Assembly (NCBI RefSeq): GCF_001646865.1
Contig: NZ_LRRB01000317.1
Location: forward strand, 1-38,803
DNA: 38,803 bases
Direction of reading: 5' to 3'
Origin: Aldersonia kunmingensis
GTDB lineage: Bacteria > Actinomycetota > Actinomycetes > Mycobacteriales > Mycobacteriaceae
The notes below the pieces were generated by a model. The model was not told the origin of the DNA. It made no database searches and saw nothing but the letters and a program-made list of their open reading frames with translations. The position numbers were made by a program, and so were the translations under genes. Of this stretch, positions 1-7,169 are shown piece by piece. The first letter of the stretch is position 1; every line of letters begins with the position of its first letter.

Positions 1-2
1 CT

Positions 3-1544
3 GCCGGTGTCGGCCTCGCCTACGGTCTGCGCGGGCTGCTCAACGCCTTCGATCTCGGGCTGCCGTCCGGGGCGCTGCAACTCTCGCCGCGGACCGTCGT
101 GGTCGCACTCGTTGTCGGCGTCGTGGTGACGGTGGTTAGCGCCTACGCGCCGGCGCGTCGTGCCGCGAAGACGCCGCCTGTCGAGGCGATGCGCGAGGAG
201 TTCGTTTCGGTCGGTGAGTCGCTGCGCGTGCGCACCATAGTCGCCGCCGTCCTCGGCGTGATCGGTGTAGCCGCGGTGATCCTCGGTGCCACCTCGACGG
301 GCGGGACCGCCGCGTCGACGGTGGGTGTGGGCGCGGCCGCGCTGATTATCGCGGTGCTGCTCGGTGCGCCGTGGCTGTCCCGGCCGATTGTCGGTGCGCT
401 GGCCGCAGTGTTGGCCCGTCCGTTCGGGACGGTGGGTCGCCTCGCCGGCACGAATGCAATTCGCAACCCGCGACGCACGGCCGCAACGGCATTCGCGCTC
501 ACGCTCGGACTCATGCTCGTGTCGGTCATCGGCATCTTCGGGTCATCGGCCAAGGCGAGTGTGGACCAGATCATCGACAACGGTGTGAAGGCTGATTACG
601 TGCTCGCCGGTCCGCAGATGATGGGTGTGCCTGTCGGCGCGGCACCCGCGGTGCGCGAGGTACCCGGTGTTGCGCAAGCCATCTCGCTGCATTTCGTCAT
701 GGCGAAGATCGATGACAAGTCGGCAGGCAATGGCGTCGCGTTGAGCGGGCCGGTCGAGAACGTGATCGATCTCGACATGATCGAGGGCAGCGCGACCCTG
801 GCCGACGACGGAATGCTCGTCTCGGAAACCGAGTCCAAGGACAAGGGCTGGAAACTCGGCGACACGGTAGACCTCACCAGCAACGACGGCGTGGCGTTCC
901 CAGTCCACGTGACCGGCATCTACAAGACCACCGGTTTGCTCGGCGGTTGGGTCGTATCGGAGCAGACCTACCTTGGGGTCACGCCTGAGAACCTGCGGTC
1001 GGACCTGCTGGTGTTCGTCACCGCGGCGCCCGGCACGGACCCGGCCAGCCTGCGCGAACCGCTCGAACAGGCCACCGATCCGTTCGTGATCGTGCAGGTG
1101 CAGGACCGCGAGGAGTTCAAGGGTGCACAGGCCGCGCAGATCAACACGCTGCTTGCGGTGTTGTACGGACTTCTCGCCCTGGCCGTGGTGATCGCGATCC
1201 TCGGCATCGTCAACACGCTGGCGCTGTCGGTGGTGGAACGACGCCGCGAGATCGGGATGCTGCGCGCAGTTGGCATGCACCGCAATCAGGTTCGTCGCGC
1301 GATCTACATCGAGTCGACGCTGATCGCGGTGTTCGGTGCGATCGTCGGTGTGCTGCTCGGTCTCGGCCTCGGCTCCGGATTCATTCGCACACTGCGCGAT
1401 CAAGGGCTGGAAGTGATTGCGGTGCCGTGGGCTCAGGTTGTGACGATGCTTGTTGGTTCGGCGCTGGTCGGCGTGCTGGCCGCGTTGTGGCCCGCCGCGC
1501 GGGCGGCACGAATCCGCCCGCTGGAGGCCATCGTCGACGTGTAG
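3..1544 (+). CDS. ABC transporter permease, two-domain FtsX/MacB type (5' end outside window)
   Basis: The reading frame is open from the first bases of the window, so the gene starts upstream and only its C-terminal part is seen. The visible part reads as the end of one FtsX domain (closing PVEAMREEF), then paired hydrophobic helices, an extracytoplasmic MacB-like domain, and a second FtsX domain with three membrane helices ending in RPLEAIVDV. Two domains, each closing with P(V/L)EA, are typical of the large actinobacterial permeases of about 850 residues that work with a separate LolD/MacB-type ATPase, which should lie upstream. Such complexes use ATP for envelope work (lipoprotein, lipid or peptide handling). 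The substrate cannot be told from the sequence. Confidence 0.9.
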   Translation, partial: AGVGLAYGLRGLLNAFDLGLPSGALQLSPRTVVVALVVGVVVTVVSAYAPARRAAKTPPVEAMREEFVSVGESLRVRTIVAAVLGVIGVAAVILGATSTGGTAASTVGVGAAALIIAVLLGAPWLSRPIVGALAAVLARPFGTVGRLAGTNAIRNPRRTAATAFALTLGLMLVSVIGIFGSSAKASVDQIIDNGVKADYVLAGPQMMGVPVGAAPAVREVPGVAQAISLHFVMAKIDDKSAGNGVALSGPVENVIDLDMIEGSATLADDGMLVSETESKDKGWKLGDTVDLTSNDGVAFPVHVTGIYKTTGLLGGWVVSEQTYLGVTPENLRSDLLVFVTAAPGTDPASLREPLEQATDPFVIVQVQDREEFKGAQAAQINTLLAVLYGLLALAVVIAILGIVNTLALSVVERRREIGMLRAVGMHRNQVRRAIYIESTLIAVFGAIVGVLLGLGLGSGFIRTLRDQGLEVIAVPWAQVVTMLVGSALVGVLAALWPAARAARIRPLEAIVDV

Positions 1545-1553
1545 CCGGGAGGC

Positions 1554-1988
1554 TCAGGCCTTCTCTGCGACAGGGCTGTTGGTGAACCACAGCATCTCCT
1601 CGCGGAGATCCCGGCTGCGCCAACCGTCGGGCGTGCGAACAACCTGGTGGTGGTAGTAGCCACCGCAGAAGCTCGGATCATCGAAGCCGGGCAGGTGCAG
1701 TGGGTTGTAGAACATCGCCCGTACGGTGGCCGCGTCACCGTCGAGGTCGATCTCGATGTTGGTGACGTAATGCTGGGTCATCGACAACAGTGCGAGGCTC
1801 GTCCGCAGCCACTCGGCGATCTCTTCGCGGGTGCCTTTTGCGCCGGCGGGCGCTGCCGAGTAGTCGATGTGGGCGTCCTCGGTGAACACGGTGCGGTACA
1901 GGTCCCAGTCCTGGCTATCGACCGCACGGCAGTAGCGGTGCAGCAACGCGGTGATCTCGAGGTGGTCGCTGATCTGCTGGATGTCCAT
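1554..1988 (-). CDS. SnoaL-like / NTF2-fold nuclear transport factor 2 family protein
   Basis: 144 residues. The start ATG at 1988 is preceded by ACAGGAG on the minus strand, 7 bases away. A longer open frame running upstream would lie inside the neighbouring gene, so it is rejected. The N-terminal pattern (EITALLHRYCRAVDSQDWD, then FTEDAHIDYS) is the usual opening of bacterial SnoaL_4-type domains, which form a small alpha+beta barrel used by dehydratases, isomerases and binding proteins. Asp and Tyr at the pocket entrance are kept, but no specific reaction can be read out. The start overlaps the TAA stop of the DapB-like reductase by one base, so the two are co-translated and probably act on the same substrate. 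Confidence 0.85.
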   Translation of the reverse strand: MDIQQISDHLEITALLHRYCRAVDSQDWDLYRTVFTEDAHIDYSAAPAGAKGTREEIAEWLRTSLALLSMTQHYVTNIEIDLDGDAATVRAMFYNPLHLPGFDDPSFCGGYYHHQVVRTPDGWRSRDLREEMLWFTNSPVAEKA

Positions 1989-3082
1989 TACTGACTCCTG
2001 TCGTTGTGCCCACGAAAGCCGGTGCGGCTCCGGATCAGGGGGAGATCCGCCATGGTGGCGAATCCCGGTGCGGCGGCGCAGATTGCGGGCACTGCGTTGA
2101 GGATCTGCATACCGGTCGCGACGCTGGCCGATCGCACGTGCTCGGTCATAGTCGCCGGGCGGGTGAAGCTGGCCAGGGAAAAGAAGTGGGTTTGCATCGA
2201 AGGATCGCCCTCGATCGTGAGTGTCCAGCCATCTCTCGGCTTGGGCCACTGCTCGGGGTATTCGCCGCCCACGGTCCACAGTGTCTCGATCTCCACAAGC
2301 ACCTCGCCGTCCCGGCGACCGGACCACTTCCACCGTTGCCCCGCAGTGGTTCCCGCACGCAGGACGTGGTCGAAGATCTGGTGATCCTCCTTGGCTGGAA
2401 CCGCTTCGACGGTGGCGGTGACCTCATCGATATCGGCATTCAGTGCGTCGGCGAGAAACCAGACCTGTTCGATGAAGATCCCGCTGTTGAATTCGAGGAA
2501 TTCGGTTGCGGTGGGCCCGATCTGTTCGACCGGCTGCCCGAATGCCATGTTGTCGAACGTGATTGCGGTGCTTTCGTACACCGACCAATCTGCGCGTTCC
2601 TGCAGCGTGATCTTGTCGATGGTGCGGCTCATTCCGGACAGCGCCAGCGGCAGCACGCCCGAGAGGTTGCCGGGGTTCAGACCGCTGCCGTGCACGGAAG
2701 TTCCGCCGGCGTGGCACGCCGCTTCCACGCGGTCACGATCTGCGGCAGCCATACGCCTTGGGTGGAACAGGAATGCCGTCGTGGCGACGTTCTTGCCGCT
2801 CGCGAGGATTGCGCACACCTCGTCGATGCTGGTGTTGCGCGGGGTGTAGAGCACACAATCGGCGTCGAGCGCGAGTATTTCGTCGACGTCGTTGGAGGCG
2901 GTGACTCCGATCGGATCGCGGCCGACCAGGGTGCCGACATCGACGCCGTTCTTACTGTCGGAGTAGACGCGGGCGCCGACGACCTCGAGATCGGGCTGAT
3001 TGTCGATGATCGCGGTGAGCATCTCCAGACCCACCGCGCCGGTGCCCCATGGGATGACTCGGTAGGTCTGCATCGCTGGCAC
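1988..3082 (-). CDS. NAD(P)-dependent reductase, dihydrodipicolinate reductase / diaminopentanoate dehydrogenase-like
   Basis: 364 residues from a GTG; an ATG three codons in (3073) is an equally possible start. The N-terminal Rossmann motif is WGTGAVG (residues 12-18), followed by a DapB-like segment LYTPRN and the C-terminal layout of the 2,4-diaminopentanoate dehydrogenase-like family that is abundant in mycobacteria and nocardiae. Members oxidise or reduce small amino or oxo substrates with NAD(P); the substrate here is unknown. It is not a lysine-pathway DapB: it is about 100 residues longer than the usual 245-270, and no other lysine gene is near. First gene of a two-gene operon with the SnoaL-like protein (one-base overlap, TAATG). 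Confidence 0.85.
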   Translation of the reverse strand: MPAMQTYRVIPWGTGAVGLEMLTAIIDNQPDLEVVGARVYSDSKNGVDVGTLVGRDPIGVTASNDVDEILALDADCVLYTPRNTSIDEVCAILASGKNVATTAFLFHPRRMAAADRDRVEAACHAGGTSVHGSGLNPGNLSGVLPLALSGMSRTIDKITLQERADWSVYESTAITFDNMAFGQPVEQIGPTATEFLEFNSGIFIEQVWFLADALNADIDEVTATVEAVPAKEDHQIFDHVLRAGTTAGQRWKWSGRRDGEVLVEIETLWTVGGEYPEQWPKPRDGWTLTIEGDPSMQTHFFSLASFTRPATMTEHVRSASVATGMQILNAVPAICAAAPGFATMADLPLIRSRTGFRGHNDRSQ

Positions 3083-3352
3083 CGCCTGGATCGTCGTAAC
3101 TCACTGTCCATCCACCACCTAGCCACTCGGGCGCAGGCAGCAGTGATGCACGTTACATCGGCCCCATCCGCACGTCCAGACACCAGTCCACCTGCTGGTA
3201 TTGACGTCATTGGTGCAGGTCACGGCACCAGACGTACGGGTGTGTGGGTGGTAACGGTTCGCGACACGAATCCGCGGAATGGGTGCATCGACGGACCTGC
3301 CGCAGGCAATATTGAGGTCAACCGGCACCGCATCACACGCGAGGAGTTCCGA

Positions 3353-4000
3353 TTGTCCCAGCTGCTGCACCTCGATTCGTCCGCCGATCTGACCGGCTCG
3401 ACGAGTCGCGCGTTGACCGAGTTGTTCGCCGACACGTGGCACGGGGTCAGCCCGGAGCATTCGGTGATCTACCGGGACCTGCATGTGAACCCACTGCCTC
3501 ACCTACCCACGAACGCGGCGCACTGGGCTGAGCGGTTGCGGGTACCGGGCGAGGAGGTAACCCCGGAAGTTGAAGTGCTGCAAAAGCAGTTGATCGATGA
3601 GGTGTTGTCCGCGGATGTATTGGTGGTTGGTGCGCCGATGTACAACTGGGGAATTCCGTCCACGTTGAAGGCGTGGCTCGATCACATCTGCGTGCTCGGT
3701 ACGACTATGCCGATCGATGGTCCGACGCAGCCGTTCCGTGGCAAACCGGTCGTTGTGGTGTCGAGCCGTGGCAATACCTATGCGCCCGGAACACCCGGTG
3801 AGGGAACGGATTTCGTGATTCCGACCTTGCGGGAGGTGCTGGGGAAAGCGCTCGGTATGGATGTCACGGTTGTGCTCGCGGAACTCACGCTGGCATCACG
3901 AGTTGCCTCGCTCGCGCCCTTGGCGCCGCAGGGCGAAGCGGGTCTCGCCGCCGCGCGCGCGACGCTCGTTCAGCTGGCCAAGGAGCTCGGCACCCGCTAG
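3353..4000 (+). CDS. azoR: FMN-dependent NADH-azoreductase / quinone reductase (AzoR/AcpD family)
   Basis: 215 residues if translation starts at the TTG at 3353, which has GAGGAG at 3341-3346 with a 6-base spacer; this decides the start. The frame stays open far upstream, but that part overlaps the opposite-strand reductase and shows no protein pattern. The product has the flavodoxin-like opening (SQLLHLDSSAD...STSRAL, FMN phosphate loop), the APMYNWGIPSTLKAW segment that lines the FMN and gives the dimer contact, and a later SSRGNTY loop. Family members are cytoplasmic FMN homodimers that reduce quinones and azo compounds by two electrons with NADH and so guard against quinone stress. It is monocistronic, divergent from the DapB-like gene across a 270-base gap in which TTGACGTCA around 3203 could be part of a promoter. 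Confidence 0.9.
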   Translation: MSQLLHLDSSADLTGSTSRALTELFADTWHGVSPEHSVIYRDLHVNPLPHLPTNAAHWAERLRVPGEEVTPEVEVLQKQLIDEVLSADVLVVGAPMYNWGIPSTLKAWLDHICVLGTTMPIDGPTQPFRGKPVVVVSSRGNTYAPGTPGEGTDFVIPTLREVLGKALGMDVTVVLAELTLASRVASLAPLAPQGEAGLAAARATLVQLAKELGTR

Positions 4001-4055
4001 GCGCGCACCGTCCGCCGGCACTGTCCGCGCGGAGGCACTGTCCGCGGCGACAGGG

Positions 4056-4647
4056 TCACCAGACGTCGTAGGCGGCGTCGGAAACCGTGAAGCCGTGTCC
4101 CGCTTTCGATTCGCAGGTGACGCCGCTCGTGCGGTCGATGGAGCAGACGAATCCGCCCGCTTCGAGCGTGCGGCCATAGGGCAATACCTGCGCCTCGCCC
4201 TCGAACCGGTGGAACTGGGGATCGCCTGCGCTGTAGAACTTTCCGCCCGTGTTGCCGGAGACCTTGATCGCGTTCGGCTGGACCAGTGTCTTCGGCGCAC
4301 CACTTCCCGGCACCTGCGGTGCGCCCGCCGGGAGCGCGCCGTGGCAGCCGGCGATTGCCTCGACCTGGGCGAGGATCGCGCATTCGAACTTCGATGAGGC
4401 CGAGACGAAGTAGAACGAACCCGGCTGTTGCCCCCCGGAACTCGTCGGCGTCGATCGGGGTCGGGGCTTCGGTGGTCGTTGACTCGGGCGCGGCTGCCGC
4501 GGGAGGCGCAGGCGTCGCCGCGTCCGCTTCGTGCCTCGACTCACCCGTGACGGACCCGGTTCCCTCGTCGCTGCACGCGATGAAGGAGACCGCACCTGCC
4601 GAAATTCCGGCCAGGGCGATGAAGGCATATGCGCGCATCGCGACCAT
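4056..4647 (-). pseudogene. Secreted lipoprotein gene interrupted by a frameshift at a G6 run
   Basis: Two pieces in different frames join into one sensible protein. The N-terminal piece (from ATG 4647, or 4638) has a positively charged start, a hydrophobic helix and a lipobox-like FIAC, then a low-complexity Ala/Pro/Glu linker to DADEF. The C-terminal piece, in the next frame and ending at the TGA at 4056, reads GGQQPGSFYFVSASSKFEC and closes with KAGHGFTVSDAAYDVW; it contains four Cys that could form two disulphides. The switch lies at six G on the coding strand (CCCCCC near 4432-4437). Removing one G gives DEF-RGQQPGSFYF in one frame. The cause could be a sequencing indel, a recent mutation or slippage-based phase variation; the coding quality on both sides argues that the break is very recent or not real. 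The function of the lipoprotein is unknown. Confidence 0.75.
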
Positions 4648-4701
4648 GCGCGGGAGCCTAGGGCCGCGGGCGCGATCGTCGGGGACGCGCGCCGAGGAGG
4701 C

Positions 4702-5370
4702 TCAGCGGGGGTTGTGCAGGAAGGCGGCGACAGCGGTCGGAGGCAGTGCGCTGCCGCTGCGGCGGAACAATTCGGCCGGGCGCCCGCGGCCCGCGACGGT
4801 GGTCTCACCGGTGCTGAGCAGGCCGTCGAGGACGTGGCGGCGGAACGTGTCCTTGGGAAATCTGCGCTCGAAGATCGCCTCGTAGAGCCGGCGGAGGTCC
4901 AGCACGGTGAACATGTCCCCGAGGAAATGCGCCGGGTCGACCTTTTCGGCATACCGACTGCGCAGGTGGGTCACCGCGCGCACCACCATTGCATTGTGGT
5001 CGTAGCCGAGTGCCTCGCGCGCCGCACCCTGGATCACCGGGATCAGGATCGCGTCGTCGGGCAGGCGATCGCGTGGCACCGCCACCGTGTGTGCCATCGA
5101 CAGCACCCATCCGCGATCGTCGCGGTTCGGGTCGTCGAACATCGCGAGTTCTTCGATCTGCTCCACGACATCCGTGCGCAGCCCCGCCTTCTCGGTGAGT
5201 GCATCGCTTGCCGCTTCGCGCAATCGCTTCCCTTGTCGCAGAAACTTGCCGGGTAAGACTGGTGCGCCGCCAGGGCCGTGAACCGCGAGCACGGCGAGGC
5301 GGTTGTCGTCAAAGGTGAGCACAGCGGTGTCCACGGCCACCGAGGGTCGGGGGTAGTCGGTGAGCGCCAT
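4702..5370 (-). CDS. NrtR-like Nudix-domain transcriptional regulator
   Basis: 222 residues, the usual NrtR size. Residues about 8-145 form a Nudix fold and about 150-205 a winged helix with the family pattern (FTVLDLRRLYEAIFERRFPKDTFRRHVL, then GRGRPAELFRRS; quoted here from 149-177 as separate segments DLRRLYEAI and TFRRHVL). In the Nudix box region (GKFLRQGKRLREA..DALTEKAGL) the catalytic acidic positions are Lys, Asp and Ala, so hydrolase activity is probably lost, as in NrtR proteins that only sense ADP-ribose or a related nucleotide. No SD precedes the ATG; a TAAGAT -10 ends 7 bases before it, suggesting a leaderless transcript. A perfect palindrome at 5381-5400 overlaps that -10, consistent with autoregulation. 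The same palindrome occurs at the ADP-ribosylglycohydrolase promoter at 8.9 kb, which gives the likely target. Confidence 0.85.
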   Translation of the reverse strand: MALTDYPRPSVAVDTAVLTFDDNRLAVLAVHGPGGAPVLPGKFLRQGKRLREAASDALTEKAGLRTDVVEQIEELAMFDDPNRDDRGWVLSMAHTVAVPRDRLPDDAILIPVIQGAAREALGYDHNAMVVRAVTHLRSRYAEKVDPAHFLGDMFTVLDLRRLYEAIFERRFPKDTFRRHVLDGLLSTGETTVAGRGRPAELFRRSGSALPPTAVAAFLHNPR

Positions 5371-5377
5371 GGCTGGG

Positions 5378-5400
5378 ATCTTAGCTCAGAAGTGAGCTAG
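5378..5400 (-). promoter_or_regulatory. Operator palindrome over the -10 of the NrtR-like gene
   Basis: On the plus strand the site reads TTAGCTCA-GAAG-TGAGCTAG (5381-5400): perfect 7-bp arms (TAGCTCA/TGAGCTA) and a 4-bp centre. On the minus strand the right end runs into TAAGAT (5383-5378), a good actinobacterial -10, with the A of the ATG start 7 bases downstream. A dimer bound here would block the promoter. The site also overlaps the TAG stop of the convergently placed end of the aldo/keto reductase gene. The half-site TGAGCTAA recurs exactly in the second operator at 8940-8947. Confidence 0.7.
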
Positions 5401-6278
5401 TCAGGCGCGCCGAGGTTCATCTTGTCGGGATGGATGCCGACCCGCGCGCCGTTGTTCAGTCCCGCGATCTCGTCGATATCGCCCGCGGTCAATTCGAAGT
5501 CGAATACGTCGATGTTCTGGGTGATCCGTTCCTCGTGAACCGACTTCGGGATTACTACGAGGCCGCTCTGTAGATGCCAGCGAATGATTACCTGCGCCAC
5601 CGACTTTCCGTGCTGCGTTGCAATCCTTGACAGGATCGGATCGTCCAGGAGTGCGTTGGGTTTCGAATGGCGTCCCCAGCCCGATCCGCTCGTCCCGCCC
5701 AGCGGGCTCCACGATTCGACAGTGATGCCGTAATCCGCTGCGGCGACACGAATCTCGTCCTGCGGCAGGTTCGGATGCAACTCCACCTGATCGACTGCCG
5801 GAACGACACCGCCGCGGTTCACCAGCAATGCGAGGTGATGGGGTTCGAAATTGCACACACCGATTGCCCGTGCGCGCCCGGACTCGGCGATCTGCTCGAA
5901 CGCCTCCCATGTGCGCAGCAGCCGGTCCTCGTTCTGCAATGGCCAGTGAATGAGATACAGATCGACGTACTCGAGCCCGAGTCGGTCGAGGCTCGCGTCG
6001 AAGGCCTTCAAGGCAGGCTCGAAACCCTGGTCCGCGTTCCACAGCTTGGTGGTGACGAAGATGTCCTCGCGAGAAACGCCCGACGTAGCGATGCCGCGGC
6101 CTACGCCTGCCTCGTTCGCATACGCGGAGGCGGTGTCGATATGCCGGTAGCCGGCCTCGGCCAGCGCGTATCGCACGATCGATTCGGTCTCTGCATCCTC
6201 GGCCTGCCAGACACCGAGGCCGAGTTGGGGGATGGTCGTGCCGTTGTTCAGTCGGATGGTCGGAACTTCGGTAGTCAC
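5397..6278 (-). CDS. Aldo/keto reductase (AKR5-like)
   Basis: 293 residues from the GTG at 6278 (a GTG three codons upstream at 6287 is an alternative). The catalytic tetrad is complete: Asp48 (HIDTA), Tyr53 (SAYANE), Lys78 (VTTKLW) and His111 (YLIHWP). The NADPH-binding end IPKSVHEERITQN is also present. Length and motifs match 2,5-diketo-D-gluconate reductase-like AKRs and the mycobacterial Rv2971/MSMEG_2407 type enzymes that reduce aldehydes such as methylglyoxal with NADPH in the cytoplasm. Substrate range cannot be predicted. It ends inside the operator palindrome of the NrtR-like gene, downstream of which it lies in the same direction; the start is close to the divergent HAD phosphatase gene. 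Confidence 0.92.
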   Translation of the reverse strand: MTTEVPTIRLNNGTTIPQLGLGVWQAEDAETESIVRYALAEAGYRHIDTASAYANEAGVGRGIATSGVSREDIFVTTKLWNADQGFEPALKAFDASLDRLGLEYVDLYLIHWPLQNEDRLLRTWEAFEQIAESGRARAIGVCNFEPHHLALLVNRGGVVPAVDQVELHPNLPQDEIRVAAADYGITVESWSPLGGTSGSGWGRHSKPNALLDDPILSRIATQHGKSVAQVIIRWHLQSGLVVIPKSVHEERITQNIDVFDFELTAGDIDEIAGLNNGARVGIHPDKMNLGAPD

Positions 6279-6335
6279 CTTCCCCACCGTAGACCGGTCG
6301 TATTGACAACAGTCGACCCTGGCATCATCGCTGGT

Positions 6336-7169
6336 GTGGGCGGCATCCGGCTCGTCGCGACGGATCTGGACGGCACGCTGCTGCGCTCGGATCGCACGAT
6401 CACGCGCCGCACGGCCGAGGCGATGCGCGGTGCCCGCAATGCGGGGATCGAGATCGTCTGGGCGACTGCGCGGGCCCGGCATTCGGTACACGAGTTCGCC
6501 GAGCAGTGCGGCTTTCGTGGCCTCGCCATCTGCGCGAACGGCGCGGTGATCATCGACCTCTCGGACGATGCCCCGCGGATTCTGCACACAATCGGCATCG
6601 AGGCGGGTGCCGGCGCTGCCGCGATCACTCAATTGCAGGACGCCATCCCCGGTCTGGCGTTCGCGTCTGTCGGGCCGAGTCGGTTCGTCGCCGAGCCCCG
6701 CTACGCCGCGCTATCCGTGTTCTCCGATCATCACCGCGACCCGGACACCATGGATCTGGCGTCCGAGCAGCCCGCACAGCTGGGGGAGCCGGTGGTCAAG
6801 ATCGTGGTGCGACACCCCGAGGTTCTCGGCATCGACCTTTACCGGGCCGCGAGCGCACTGGGAATCGAGGGCGTAGAGCTCACGCATTCCGGTGCACCGT
6901 ATGTGGAACTCATCTCCGCTGGAGTCTCGAAGGCGAGCGCGCTCGCCGACCTGTGCGCAGAGCGCGGCATCGACGCCACAGCGGTAGCCGCGATCGGTGA
7001 CGCGGTCAACGACGCGCCGATGCTCGCCTGGGCCGGGACCGCGCTGTGCCCGGCGAACGGGCTGCCCGAGGTGCGGGCGCTGGCGGACCGAGTGTTGCTC
7101 CGTAATGACGAAGACGGAGTCGCGATCTATCTCGAGGAAATTGTCGGCGCGGCACGTGGAGTTGTGTGA
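6336..7169 (+). CDS. HAD-superfamily phosphatase, Cof type (class IIB)
   Basis: 277 residues from the GTG at 6336, chosen because the HAD motif I begins 8 residues later and no SD-supported start lies upstream; a TTGACA at 6303-6308 may be part of its promoter. Motif I is ATDLDGTLL (nucleophile and acid/base Asp), motif II is WATAR, motif III the Lys in GVSKASAL and motif IV GDAVNDAPML. The cap is of the C2 (Cof) kind. Such enzymes remove phosphate from small cytoplasmic substrates such as sugar phosphates, PLP or flavin intermediates. The TGA stop overlaps the ATG of the next gene by one base, so it is translated together with the NERD helicase. That pairing does not correspond to a pathway I recognise. 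Confidence 0.9.
   Translation: MGGIRLVATDLDGTLLRSDRTITRRTAEAMRGARNAGIEIVWATARARHSVHEFAEQCGFRGLAICANGAVIIDLSDDAPRILHTIGIEAGAGAAAITQLQDAIPGLAFASVGPSRFVAEPRYAALSVFSDHHRDPDTMDLASEQPAQLGEPVVKIVVRHPEVLGIDLYRAASALGIEGVELTHSGAPYVELISAGVSKASALADLCAERGIDATAVAAIGDAVNDAPMLAWAGTALCPANGLPEVRALADRVLLRNDEDGVAIYLEEIVGAARGVV

Noticed and set aside
543-1403. Antisense frame of 286 residues in the permease gene.
   Set aside because: His/Asp/Arg-rich shadow of the FtsX domain with no ribosome site.
2006-3352. Upstream part of a long plus-strand open frame continuous with the azoreductase.
   Set aside because: It lies opposite the DapB-like reductase gene, has no family pattern, and a strong SD supports the TTG start at 3353.
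6279-6632. 117-residue extension of the aldo/keto reductase upstream of its start.
   Set aside because: It runs antisense through the HAD phosphatase N-terminus and is not part of the AKR family.
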